In this document: one piece after another, positions 57,251 to 64,000 of the stretch
Numbering within the stretch: position 1 is the first letter of the stretch
Layout of the letters: each line of letters opens with the position of its first letter
Assembly (NCBI GenBank): GCA_018266295.1
Contig: JAFEAQ010000019.1
Coordinates: 1-64,000, forward strand
Source of the DNA: Bdellovibrionales bacterium
GTDB lineage: Bacteria; Bdellovibrionota; Bdellovibrionia; Bdellovibrionales; Bdellovibrionaceae
Length of the DNA: 64,000 bases
Direction: 5' to 3'
The notes under the pieces: model-generated
Seen by the model: only the letters and a program-made list of their open reading frames with translations
The model's database searches: none
Told to the model about the DNA's origin: nothing
Program-made: the position numbers and the translations under genes

Positions 57251-58817
57251 TGGTAAAGAAGTAGAAGTAAAAGAAGGCACAACGATTATCGAGGCCATGT
57301 ATAAGAACAAGGACTCGATTGCCCACTATTGCTATCACCCAGGCCTGAGTGTCGCGGGTGTGTGCCGTCTTTGCATGGTGGAGATCGAAGGAAATCCACG
57401 TGTTCAGATCGCTTGTAACACGACAATCACTGAAGGCATGAAGATCAATAACACCTCTCAAAAGGTGAAGGATGCGACCAAGTGGGGTCTTGATTTCCAC
57501 TTGATCAATCATCCTCTCGATTGCCCGATCTGTGACCAAGCCGGTGAGTGCGGTCTTCAAGATCAGTACATGGAATTCGGTAAATACGATCCAGAAATGG
57601 CTGAGAAGAAGCAAAAGAAACACAAAGTGGTCGATTTGGGTCCAACAGTTGTTTTGGATTCTGAACGTTGCATCTTGTGCTCTCGTTGCGTGCGTTTCAC
57701 TGACGAAGTTTCTAAAACTTCTGAATTGGGTCTTTTCAACCGCGGCGATCGCACTGAGATCGGCACTGTTGAAGGCGTTCAGCTTGATAACAAATATTCA
57801 CTCAACGTGGTCGACATCTGCCCAGTGGGTGCTTTGACTTCGAAAGATTTCCGTTTCCGTCAGCGCGTATGGTATCTCAAAGATTCTGAGACTGTGTGCA
57901 CGGGATGCTCTACGGGTTGCAACGTGAAAGTATACTTCAATAAAGAAGGTATGTTCCGCGTGAAGCCTGTGTTCAATGAGCAAGTGAACGGTCACTGGAT
58001 GTGCGATGAAGGTCGCGACATCTATAAGTTCACAAATAAAGAAGTGCGTTTATTGAAAGCTAAAAAAGGCCAAGGCGGCAACTGGACAGAAATGGCTCCG
58101 GGTGCGGCGGCGAAAGAATTGTCAGCATCTTTGAAATCTGCTGCCGGTGATTCGATGGCGTTGGTTTTGACAGCTCAGTACACTGTTGAAGAGTACGAAG
58201 CGATCGTTTCAACTTTCGTGAACACATTCAAAACTAAAAAGATCTTCTTCTGGATCAATAACAAAGAAACTTTCGAAACGTTTGATGGCTTGCTCCTTCG
58301 CGGTGACAAGAATCCAAACACGAAAGGTTTGTTGAAGACTTTGGAAAAGCACGGAATCACAGCTTCGTGGGGTGATTTGACGGCGGGGATCGCAAACGGT
58401 TCTATCAAAACTGTGGTAGTAGCGGGTCCTGAAAACCAAGCGGTCTTCCCAGATATGAAAGACCGTATTAACGAACTTTCTAAAGCGCAAAACTTGATTT
58501 GGATGCAAGCAGGTTCTAATGACCAGTTGGCAGCATTGAAAGGCAACGTGACTTTGATTCCACTGAAAACTTTCGTGGAAAAAGACGGTACCTTCATCAA
58601 TCATCAAGGTCTTGAGCAAAAATTTAAGCGTGCAACAACGATCGTTTCTGAAGCTTTGACTTTGGATCAAGCTGCAAGCTTGCTTGCGGGCCAAGAGATC
58701 AAGATCGCGGTTCCAGCTAAAGTTGAAACATTCGTTGAGACGAACCGTCGTCCAGACGAAGTGATGCTTGAACACAGAAAGAAAAATGAATTCGTATTCA
58801 AGAGAGGGTCTCTATGA
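57231..58817 (+). CDS. nuoG: NADH-quinone oxidoreductase subunit G, short form
   Basis: 528 residues, much shorter than E. coli NuoG (about 900). The N-terminal cluster-binding part is complete: [2Fe-2S] 'HYCYHPGLSVAGVCRLCMVE', then 'HPLDCPICDQAGECGLQD', 'ERCILCSRCVRFTDE' and 'DICPVGALTSKDF', plus a further 'CTGCSTGCNVKVYF' that begins the molybdopterin-like domain. The rest of that domain (about 290-528) is cut down and diverged, with no cofactor motif visible. Short NuoG forms exist in other phyla. The 20-base overlap with nuoF and the 4-base overlap with nuoI show tight coupling. Confidence 0.93.
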   Translation: MPKCTINGKEVEVKEGTTIIEAMYKNKDSIAHYCYHPGLSVAGVCRLCMVEIEGNPRVQIACNTTITEGMKINNTSQKVKDATKWGLDFHLINHPLDCPICDQAGECGLQDQYMEFGKYDPEMAEKKQKKHKVVDLGPTVVLDSERCILCSRCVRFTDEVSKTSELGLFNRGDRTEIGTVEGVQLDNKYSLNVVDICPVGALTSKDFRFRQRVWYLKDSETVCTGCSTGCNVKVYFNKEGMFRVKPVFNEQVNGHWMCDEGRDIYKFTNKEVRLLKAKKGQGGNWTEMAPGAAAKELSASLKSAAGDSMALVLTAQYTVEEYEAIVSTFVNTFKTKKIFFWINNKETFETFDGLLLRGDKNPNTKGLLKTLEKHGITASWGDLTAGIANGSIKTVVVAGPENQAVFPDMKDRINELSKAQNLIWMQAGSNDQLAALKGNVTLIPLKTFVEKDGTFINHQGLEQKFKRATTIVSEALTLDQAASLLAGQEIKIAVPAKVETFVETNRRPDEVMLEHRKKNEFVFKRGSL

Positions 58818-59338
58818 GCGTAGTTCAGAATAATTCCGAAAAAAATAAGTGGTATCTGATCGGTATTTTGGGCGGTATGGGCATCACCATGAAACACTTG
58901 GTGAAGAACCTTCTGAACAAAAAGAAGATGGTTACTTTGAATTACCCGGAAGAGAAGTATGAATATTCTCCACGTTTCAAAGGGAACCACGTTTTGACAG
59001 TAAAGAAAGACGGATCTCTTCGTTGCACAGCTTGTATGTTGTGCGCGACAAACTGCCCAGCAGAGTGTATCAAAATCACGGCAGCTGAGCACAACGATCC
59101 CACTGTTGAGAAATTCCCAATCAGCTACGAGATCGATATTCTTCGTTGCGTATTCTGCGGCTTCTGCGAAGAGGCTTGCCCAGTAGACGCCATCCGCATG
59201 GGTCCTGAGTGGCAAACTCCGGGCGTGAATGGCAACAACTTCATCTACGACATCAACCACTTGGCGTATCGCCCAAGCTTGAAGGGTGGAATCCTCACCC
59301 ACGTAGACGACGAAGAACGCCACAAGGCCGGCATCTAA
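58814..59338 (+). CDS. nuoI: NADH-quinone oxidoreductase subunit I
   Basis: 174 residues. An N-terminal amphipathic/hydrophobic part ('WYLIGILGGMGITMKHLVKN') docks on the membrane arm, then two [4Fe-4S] motifs, 'CTACMLCATNCPAECIKI' and 'CVFCGFCEEACPVDAIRMG' (N6a, N6b). It is the last gene of the cluster and is followed by a REP-like half-site and a terminator. nuoH, J, K, L, M and N, which usually come next or around it, are missing here. Confidence 0.95.
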   Translation: MSVVQNNSEKNKWYLIGILGGMGITMKHLVKNLLNKKKMVTLNYPEEKYEYSPRFKGNHVLTVKKDGSLRCTACMLCATNCPAECIKITAAEHNDPTVEKFPISYEIDILRCVFCGFCEEACPVDAIRMGPEWQTPGVNGNNFIYDINHLAYRPSLKGGILTHVDDEERHKAGI

Positions 59339-59339
59339 T

Positions 59340-59363
59340 AGGTGCCAGGTCCTGTTTCCGGAC
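59340..59363. repeat. REP-like half-site after nuoI
   Basis: GGTGCCAGGTCCTGTTTCC followed by GGAC repeats the arm found at 21961-21982 with one difference in the first 22 bases (GTGCCAGGTCCT, C or G, TTTCCGGAC). It begins two bases after the nuoI stop. No opposite arm follows, so it is a single half-site. Confidence 0.65.
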
Positions 59364-59392
59364 GCAATGAGTAAAGTTTAAGTACCGACATG

Positions 59393-59422
59393 ACCCACGG
59401 TGGAAACACTGTGGGTTTTTTT
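59393..59422 (+). terminator. Rho-independent terminator of the nuo operon
   Basis: ACCCACGGTG / CACTGTGGGT pair over ten positions with one mismatch, loop GAAA, then seven T. It lies 55 bases after nuoI and just before the convergent methyltransferase stop. Confidence 0.85.
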
Positions 59423-59433
59423 ATTTTTACCAA

Positions 59434-60489
59434 CTATTTTGAACGATAGAGGCACAAATTTCCGCCATCCATCTCCTGGACGGGGAGCCAACCTGCACGG
59501 TTTGAGAATTCATCCATCCAGTCGCGGGCATTGCCTTTGGTGGCGATCGTGATGCGGCGATGACGACCGATCTCTTGCAATTGATCGAGAACGTACTTGT
59601 AGGTCTCTTTCGTGAAGGGATCGTACATGTAGTAGATGTCGGCTTCTGGAACTTTGAAATCGAGCGCCGCCAAGTCTTGAGCATAGAAGTGCACGTGAGA
59701 TTGCATATTGAAATTTTTTACTGAAGAGTTCGCGATCTCTACGCGGTGAGGTACATACTCATAGCCGATGAAATCTATATCCGGGCGAAGCAGGCCGATG
59801 ACGAGACCCGCGCGTCCGTACCCTGAGCCTAAATCGATAAAGCGCGTGCCGCGAGCTGGATTGATTTCGCGAAGGGCATTCAGCAGTGTCGAGTACGAAG
59901 ACTGCACGCCGATGCCTGCGCCCTCATAGAGGCGTTCTTTCGAAGTCGCCTTCATGCCTTCATCGGCCACGTAGGTCAGGCCAAAAACCTCATCCATCCC
60001 ATCGAAGGTGCGATACAGGGTCAGCCCTAGTCCGAGGCCATGGTTTGAATCATCCTGTTTTTGCTGATTCTCGGTTTTAAAGTGTACAGCCATCAATTCA
60101 AAAACCCGGATTGAAAATTCTTTCTGAGTTTGAGGAGGTTGCGCTTTGATGAGTGAGATCACAGCTCTTTCAATCTCATGAGATTTTTCAGCAAGCCTGC
60201 GAAGTTCTTTTTTATCAGATGCTGTGATGAGCCCTTGTAAGAAAGCGATGGGTTGTAGTTCAGAATTAAAAGCTTCGATCAGAAAAAGTCCAAAGTCGGC
60301 GTGGGCTTTCTTTTGCAGCCACTCTTCATCGCGTAAGAATTCGAGCGCACTTCCGAGAAAAGCATTGCTGACAAAAAAATCCCCCAGTGTGGAGGAGCTG
60401 GGGGAGGTTAGAGTAAGTAATGGATTCATATTAATCGAGGTCTGATTACTGGAAAGACTTTCTAAAAGAACCTGCTGATAACGCATCAT
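59434..60489 (-). CDS. SAM-dependent methyltransferase
   Basis: 351 residues, cytoplasmic. The C-terminal half holds a class I fold: motif I 'TRFIDLGSGYGRAGLVIGLL' near 220-239, then 'IDFIGYEYVPHRVEIANSSV', 'VHFYAQDLAALDF' and 'ADIYYMYDPFTKETYKYVLD'. The motif order and 'DLGSGxGR' recall DOT1-like and small-molecule or protein methyltransferases. The N-terminal 180 residues are helical and not recognised. The start could also be the next ATG, three bases later. It is followed downstream by the convergent nuo terminator; substrate unknown. Confidence 0.82.
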   Translation of the reverse strand: MMRYQQVLLESLSSNQTSINMNPLLTLTSPSSSTLGDFFVSNAFLGSALEFLRDEEWLQKKAHADFGLFLIEAFNSELQPIAFLQGLITASDKKELRRLAEKSHEIERAVISLIKAQPPQTQKEFSIRVFELMAVHFKTENQQKQDDSNHGLGLGLTLYRTFDGMDEVFGLTYVADEGMKATSKERLYEGAGIGVQSSYSTLLNALREINPARGTRFIDLGSGYGRAGLVIGLLRPDIDFIGYEYVPHRVEIANSSVKNFNMQSHVHFYAQDLAALDFKVPEADIYYMYDPFTKETYKYVLDQLQEIGRHRRITIATKGNARDWMDEFSNRAGWLPVQEMDGGNLCLYRSK

Positions 60490-60534
60490 TCTTTCATGCT
60501 AAGAGGGCTTTCCTGTAAACACAAGCGTTGTTCA

Positions 60535-60894
60535 TTAAGCGGTTTCACGCACCCCCTTAAGCCAATGGTATGCAATATAGCCCCATACTAAGAACGGAAA
60601 CACATAAGTCTTTCCATTCAAGATGTAGATAGAGCGAAACATACAAAGTCCATCGATAATAAAAATACTAAAGCCGACCGCGAGAGGCCAGTAAGAGAGC
60701 TTTTTAAAACCCAAGGCCCATGCGGTAAAGAAAATCGCGCTCATCGCAAGGTGGTATTCACCGACCCCGTATTTTAGGAGTGGTTGAAAGCCAAACCAAA
60801 GAGTCAGTCCGCCGAGGAGCGCATATGCCAGAGCCGTTGAGCCCATCGCGGTATAAGCAAGTAAGGTGATGTTAGGTCGATAAACTGTTTTCAT
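60535..60894 (-). CDS. Small integral membrane protein
   Basis: 119 residues with four predicted TM helices ('LLAYTAMGSTALAYALLGG', 'LAMSAIFFTAWALGF', 'WPLAVGFSIFIIDGLCMF', 'YVFPFLVWGYIAYHWLKG'), short loops and no long soluble part. No family is recognised. It starts nine bases after the stop of the secreted 164-residue protein and is probably co-transcribed with it. Confidence 0.72.
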   Translation of the reverse strand: MKTVYRPNITLLAYTAMGSTALAYALLGGLTLWFGFQPLLKYGVGEYHLAMSAIFFTAWALGFKKLSYWPLAVGFSIFIIDGLCMFRSIYILNGKTYVFPFLVWGYIAYHWLKGVRETA

Positions 60895-60903
60895 AAAATA
60901 TCC

Positions 60904-61398
60904 TTACTTTTTAATTTCTAGTTGCACGTTAGGACCCGCGGCGGCGCCATATTTTGTCTGAAGCTCCGAGAGGATTTCCTGTTTGAGGACTTCACGTTCT
61001 TGTTGCTCGCAGTCTTCAAGTGATTGTCGTAAAACCACATAGAAAGTGGCGATGCCGACTCCACCGACGATGGTGACTCCGAGAACCACTGGGTTTGCGA
61101 ACGTCACTCCGGCTGTGGCCAGATCCGCGGCGAGGGCCGCCGAGATCGAAGGGTTTTTAATAAATGCCACTGCTGGGAGAAGAGCCAGGTTCACAACTGA
61201 AACAGTGTCGTTCAGGGCATGAATGGTTTCACAGCTGAGCCCGTTCGAAGAACCCAGGGGAGCAGCCATCATATAGGCCTGATATGCGGGGGCCGTCGGG
61301 CCGTTCGCACAGCTGTCCATCAGCAAACCTTGAGCTGAGGCCTTCTGGTGAGGAAGAAAAGTTAAAACAAACAAAGTGATTAAGAGTGTGGTTTTCAT
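60904..61398 (-). CDS. Exported protein with hydrophobic segments, unknown function
   Basis: 164 residues. A signal peptide ends near residue 23 ('PHQKASAQG'). Hydrophobic stretches follow ('TVSVVNLALLPAVAFI', 'FANPVVLGVTIVGGVGIATF'), then a charged helical tail ('DCEQQEREVLKQEILSELQ'). Three Cys lie outside the hydrophobic parts. It may insert in a membrane after export. No family is recognised. It is the first of a two-gene run with the small membrane protein. Confidence 0.65.
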   Translation of the reverse strand: MKTTLLITLFVLTFLPHQKASAQGLLMDSCANGPTAPAYQAYMMAAPLGSSNGLSCETIHALNDTVSVVNLALLPAVAFIKNPSISAALAADLATAGVTFANPVVLGVTIVGGVGIATFYVVLRQSLEDCEQQEREVLKQEILSELQTKYGAAAGPNVQLEIKK

Positions 61399-61572
61399 GG
61401 GTCATCCTTTCGCAGAAGGGATAAAGCAAGCTCGGTGCCGATGTTTTTGAATGTAAAAAGAAACCTAGTGGTTTTAAGCTGGGTTCTTCCAAAAGTTAGG
61501 AATCCATTCCAGGATTTCGGAAAGTTTTTTTCAACTCGCCATCGCTGCGGACTTGTTGTTAAAATTATATGT

Positions 61573-62409
61573 ATGATGATTCGACATATTCTATTTGCAA
61601 TGGTTATGTGCCTTGCCGTGCAAAGCGGGGCGATTGAAATTCAAGAAACTCCTAAAGAAGGTTTCGGCGGCAGCAGCAATGTCAATCCTCAGGACTTTCC
61701 CGCTAGAGGTTTTAGTTTTGGGAAGTGCTCTGAGCGAATCCCGGTCAAGTCCGGTGCCAATCCTTGGCTTAAGGTTGCAAAAAGGAAAGGGAAAAAGGCT
61801 GCGATGAATCCTGATCCGGTTTCAACGGTCGAGTCCTATTATGTGACTCCGGCAAACCTAGAGAAACGTTTCTCTATCATCAATCAAGAAGACTCCATTT
61901 ACGATGCACCGACGACTCTGGCGCGAATCGATTGCAAGCACGGTCTGATCTATTTCCAGCATGTGATGCGCGAGCCAACGCCGACTAACCAGTACCGCGT
62001 GTACGATCTGATCAGTGGTGAAGAATATCGGGTGACAGAAGGTGCTGTGACGATTTCTCCAGATGGCAGTTACATGATCACAGCGAGTGCTTCAGATCGC
62101 GATATGAAGTGCGGTCGCTCACCAAGCTGTGATGTCGATATTAAGCTGTATCAGTGCAAAAAACGCAAATCGCAAGGCGCGGCTTGCGATCTGCAAAGTG
62201 AAAAGAAGTACACCGTCAGTAAGCATGGCAAGGCCGCCTCTTTTAGTCCGGTGCCTCTGAAGTGGAATTGGAATAAACATAGAAAAGAACTCAAAGCCAC
62301 CCTGGGTGGGTCCTCGCGAAGTCCGAGTAAAATCAACTGCAACATTTTGCCTCACTTCAGTTGCAGCGTTGCAAAGAAAGGCTCGCTCGAATTCAACTTG
62401 AAGGAGTAA
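61573..62409 (+). CDS. Secreted protein of unknown function
   Basis: 278 residues from the first of two adjacent ATG codons; longer frames to 61435 add no signal. A signal peptide ends near 'VQSGA' (about residue 20). The middle, 'YRVYDLISGEEYRVTEGAVT' and 'ISPDGSYMITASASDRDMKC', looks like one or two beta-propeller-type strands (the 'SPDGxYMxxAS' pattern of WD40/TolB-like repeats), but one domain of this size cannot form a full propeller. Six Cys in the C-terminal half ('KCGRSPSCDVDIKLYQCKK', 'AACDLQSEKK') suggest disulfides. No clear ribosome site is visible. Confidence 0.68.
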   Translation: MMIRHILFAMVMCLAVQSGAIEIQETPKEGFGGSSNVNPQDFPARGFSFGKCSERIPVKSGANPWLKVAKRKGKKAAMNPDPVSTVESYYVTPANLEKRFSIINQEDSIYDAPTTLARIDCKHGLIYFQHVMREPTPTNQYRVYDLISGEEYRVTEGAVTISPDGSYMITASASDRDMKCGRSPSCDVDIKLYQCKKRKSQGAACDLQSEKKYTVSKHGKAASFSPVPLKWNWNKHRKELKATLGGSSRSPSKINCNILPHFSCSVAKKGSLEFNLKE

Positions 62410-62447
62410 GCTTGACCGCTTGAGAGGACGAGCCTAGAGTGGCGGGC

Positions 62448-63755
62448 ATGAATGACCTATTAGCTGCTCGATCGACAATGGCGTTCTCTCTTGGGTTTCA
62501 TATCATTTTCGCTGCCATCGGCATGACGATGCCGTTTTTTATGTCAGCCGCTCACTATTTTTATCTCAAACGAAAAAGGCCGGAGTATCTCGAACTCACC
62601 AAGATGTGGATGAAGGGCGTCGCCATTCTTTTTGCCGTGGGGGCTGTCTCGGGAACTGTTTTATCTTTTGAGCTCGGTTTGTTATGGCCGGGATTTATGA
62701 AGTATGCGGGGCCCATCATCGGCATGCCTTTCTCGTGGGAGGGGACTGCCTTTTTTCTCGAAGCCATTGCGATTGGTTTGTTTTTATATGGCTGGAACCG
62801 AATGCATCCGTGGGTTCATTGGGCGACAGGGTTGGTCGTTGGCATTTCAGGATTTGCCTCAGGCATCTTTGTGGTGTCGGCCAATTCATGGATGAACAAT
62901 CCTCAGGGATTTACTTGGGTGAACGGAGTCGTGACCAATGTTGACCCGGTGGCGGCGATGTTTAACAAGTCTTGGCTTCATCAGACTTTACATATGCAAT
63001 TGGCGGCATTGCAGGCGGTCGGCTTTGCTGTGGGCGGAATCCACGCCTATTTGTATTTAAAAGGCAGAGCCCGAGATCTCAATCTGAAGGCCATGAAAAT
63101 AGCCATGGCCTTTGGTGCCGCGGCGGCTATTGTGCAGCCATTTGCAGGTCACTTTGCCGCGCAAAAAGTGGCTGAATATCAACCGGCGAAATTGGCAGCG
63201 ATGGAAGGACATTTCAAAACTGAGAAATCGGCGGATCTGTATATTGGCGGTATTCCGGATGTTGAAGATCAAGAGATGGACTACGGGCTGCCGATCCCCG
63301 GTGCTTTGAGCTTTTTGGCCTTCAATGATTTTAATGCCGAGGTGAAGGGGCTGGATCAATTTCCGAAAGAAGACTGGCCGCCAGTTGTTATTACCCATAT
63401 CAGCTTTCAGGTCATGGTCGCCATCGGCACATTGATGGCAATTTTGGGCTCTTTGTATTTTTATTACCTTTATCTTAAAAAATTTCCGAACAATTTTTTA
63501 CGAGCCTTGTGTGCGTGTATTCCGTTGGGATTTATCGGTATCGAGGCGGGTTGGGTGGTCACCGAAGTCGGCCGTCAGCCGTGGATTATCCAAGGTTTTT
63601 TAAGAACCAGCGAGGCGCTTTCGCCGATTCCGGGAATGCAGTTTCATTTTTACTTGTTCCTGTTGCTCTATCTCTTTTTAGGTTTTGTAACGGTGTGGTT
63701 ATTAAAGAGGATGATCCAGGCTACGCAAAAAAAATTCGAGGTCCCACATGATTGA
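62448..63755 (+). CDS. cydA: Cytochrome bd-type quinol oxidase subunit I (short Q-loop, CIO-like)
   Basis: 435 residues. A terminal oxidase subunit that oxidises quinol and binds hemes b558, b595 and d. The N-terminal 'ARSTMAFSLGFHIIFAAIGM' carries a heme-binding His; 'FELGLLWPGFMKYAGPIIGM' and 'PFSWEGTAFFLEAIAIGLFL' hold the Glu pair of the family; 'LHQTLHMQLAALQ' holds another His. The Q-loop is short and the sequence is closest to cyanide-insensitive oxidases. The ATG at 62448 fits best; a GTG at 62439 is the alternative. It overlaps cydB by eight bases. Confidence 0.95.
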   Translation: MNDLLAARSTMAFSLGFHIIFAAIGMTMPFFMSAAHYFYLKRKRPEYLELTKMWMKGVAILFAVGAVSGTVLSFELGLLWPGFMKYAGPIIGMPFSWEGTAFFLEAIAIGLFLYGWNRMHPWVHWATGLVVGISGFASGIFVVSANSWMNNPQGFTWVNGVVTNVDPVAAMFNKSWLHQTLHMQLAALQAVGFAVGGIHAYLYLKGRARDLNLKAMKIAMAFGAAAAIVQPFAGHFAAQKVAEYQPAKLAAMEGHFKTEKSADLYIGGIPDVEDQEMDYGLPIPGALSFLAFNDFNAEVKGLDQFPKEDWPPVVITHISFQVMVAIGTLMAILGSLYFYYLYLKKFPNNFLRALCACIPLGFIGIEAGWVVTEVGRQPWIIQGFLRTSEALSPIPGMQFHFYLFLLLYLFLGFVTVWLLKRMIQATQKKFEVPHD

Positions 63756-64000
63756 GATCTTACTGTTTTTTATCGGTGCTTCATTGCTTTTGTATGTTCT
63801 CTTTGGTGGCGCCGACTATGGCGCGGGGATTTTAGAGATGCTTCCCGCTGGCAAATTGCGCGAGGCTCAAAAGAAAGTCATCAACGAAGCCATGGGCCCT
63901 GTCTGGGAGGCCAACCATATGTGGTTGGTGCTTGTCGTGGTGATTCTGTTCATGGGTTTTCCGCCAGTTTTTACAACGCTGATGATTTCTTTGCACATCC
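63748..64000 (+). CDS. cydB: Cytochrome bd-type quinol oxidase subunit II, 5' part
   Basis: 84 residues are visible before the window ends: 'MIEILLFFIGASLLLYVLFG', then 'GADYGAGILEM' and 'GPVWEANHMWLVLVVVILFM'. The conserved 'PVWEANHMWL' marks CydB. It starts inside the cydA 3' end (eight-base overlap), so the two subunits are co-translated. Confidence 0.93.
   Translation, partial: MIEILLFFIGASLLLYVLFGGADYGAGILEMLPAGKLREAQKKVINEAMGPVWEANHMWLVLVVVILFMGFPPVFTTLMISLHI

Overview
The window looks like a chromosomal segment of a Gram-negative predatory-type bacterium of the Bdellovibrionota (Bdellovibrio-like). This is an inference from gene content and style: roughly 50% GC, many lipoproteins and signal-peptide proteins, a giant repetitive fibre-like surface protein, Mla lipid-transport genes, a porin, and GYF/PilZ proteins. 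No 16S gene or other decisive marker is present. I see no tRNA, rRNA, CRISPR array, insertion sequence or prophage core.

Layout. 1-4.5 kb: the 3' part of a repetitive fibre/adhesin gene overlapping a LamG-type secreted protein, then a small Cys-rich secreted protein. 4.6-7.8 kb (minus): a lipoprotein, an alpha/beta hydrolase and nadB. 7.9-20 kb (plus): one very tight ten-gene run. It holds a histidine-kinase-like protein without the phospho-acceptor His, a GGDEF-like protein without the GGDEF motif, alr, mlaE-mlaF-mlaD, a GYF/TPR membrane protein, a lipoprotein, a YhaM-type OB/HD nuclease and a short cysE. An atypical response regulator overlaps its 3' end head-on. 20.9-30.2 kb: a porin, hrpB, an SDR oxidoreductase, rsmI, a HAD phosphatase, and a phnD-phnC-phnE-thioesterase operon.

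30.3-35.4 kb (minus): a six-gene operon of sulfatase, formylglycine-generating enzyme, DUF1622, DUF202, MarC and a HAD-fold lipoprotein. The sulfatase keeps its convertible Cys and the FGE keeps its catalytic Cys pair, so maturation could be local; the membrane partners have no known joint role. This and the signalling/envelope operon at 7.9-20 kb are the best candidates for an undescribed system. 35.6-43.4 kb: a D-Ala-D-Ala dipeptidase, a beta-propeller lipoprotein, an FMN reductase, a methyltransferase, a 3D-domain protein, a double-GYF PilZ protein behind a sigma-28-like promoter, and a von Willebrand A lipoprotein.

43.9-53 kb: an HNH nuclease, a stand-alone rpsD with an unusual N terminus, small proteins, a heterodimeric MdlAB-type ABC exporter, and a secreted subtilisin. 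53.2-59.3 kb: the complex I peripheral-arm genes nuoB-CD-E-F-G-I, with no membrane-arm genes beside them. 59.4-64 kb: a methyltransferase, small membrane/secreted proteins, and cydA plus the start of cydB (bd-type oxidase).

Taken together the segment serves envelope building and defence (Mla, alr, dipeptidase, 3D protein, porin, exporter, lipoproteins), respiration (nuo, cyd), nucleotide-signal sensing (degenerate kinase and cyclase, PilZ) and housekeeping (nadB, rsmI, rpsD, cysE).
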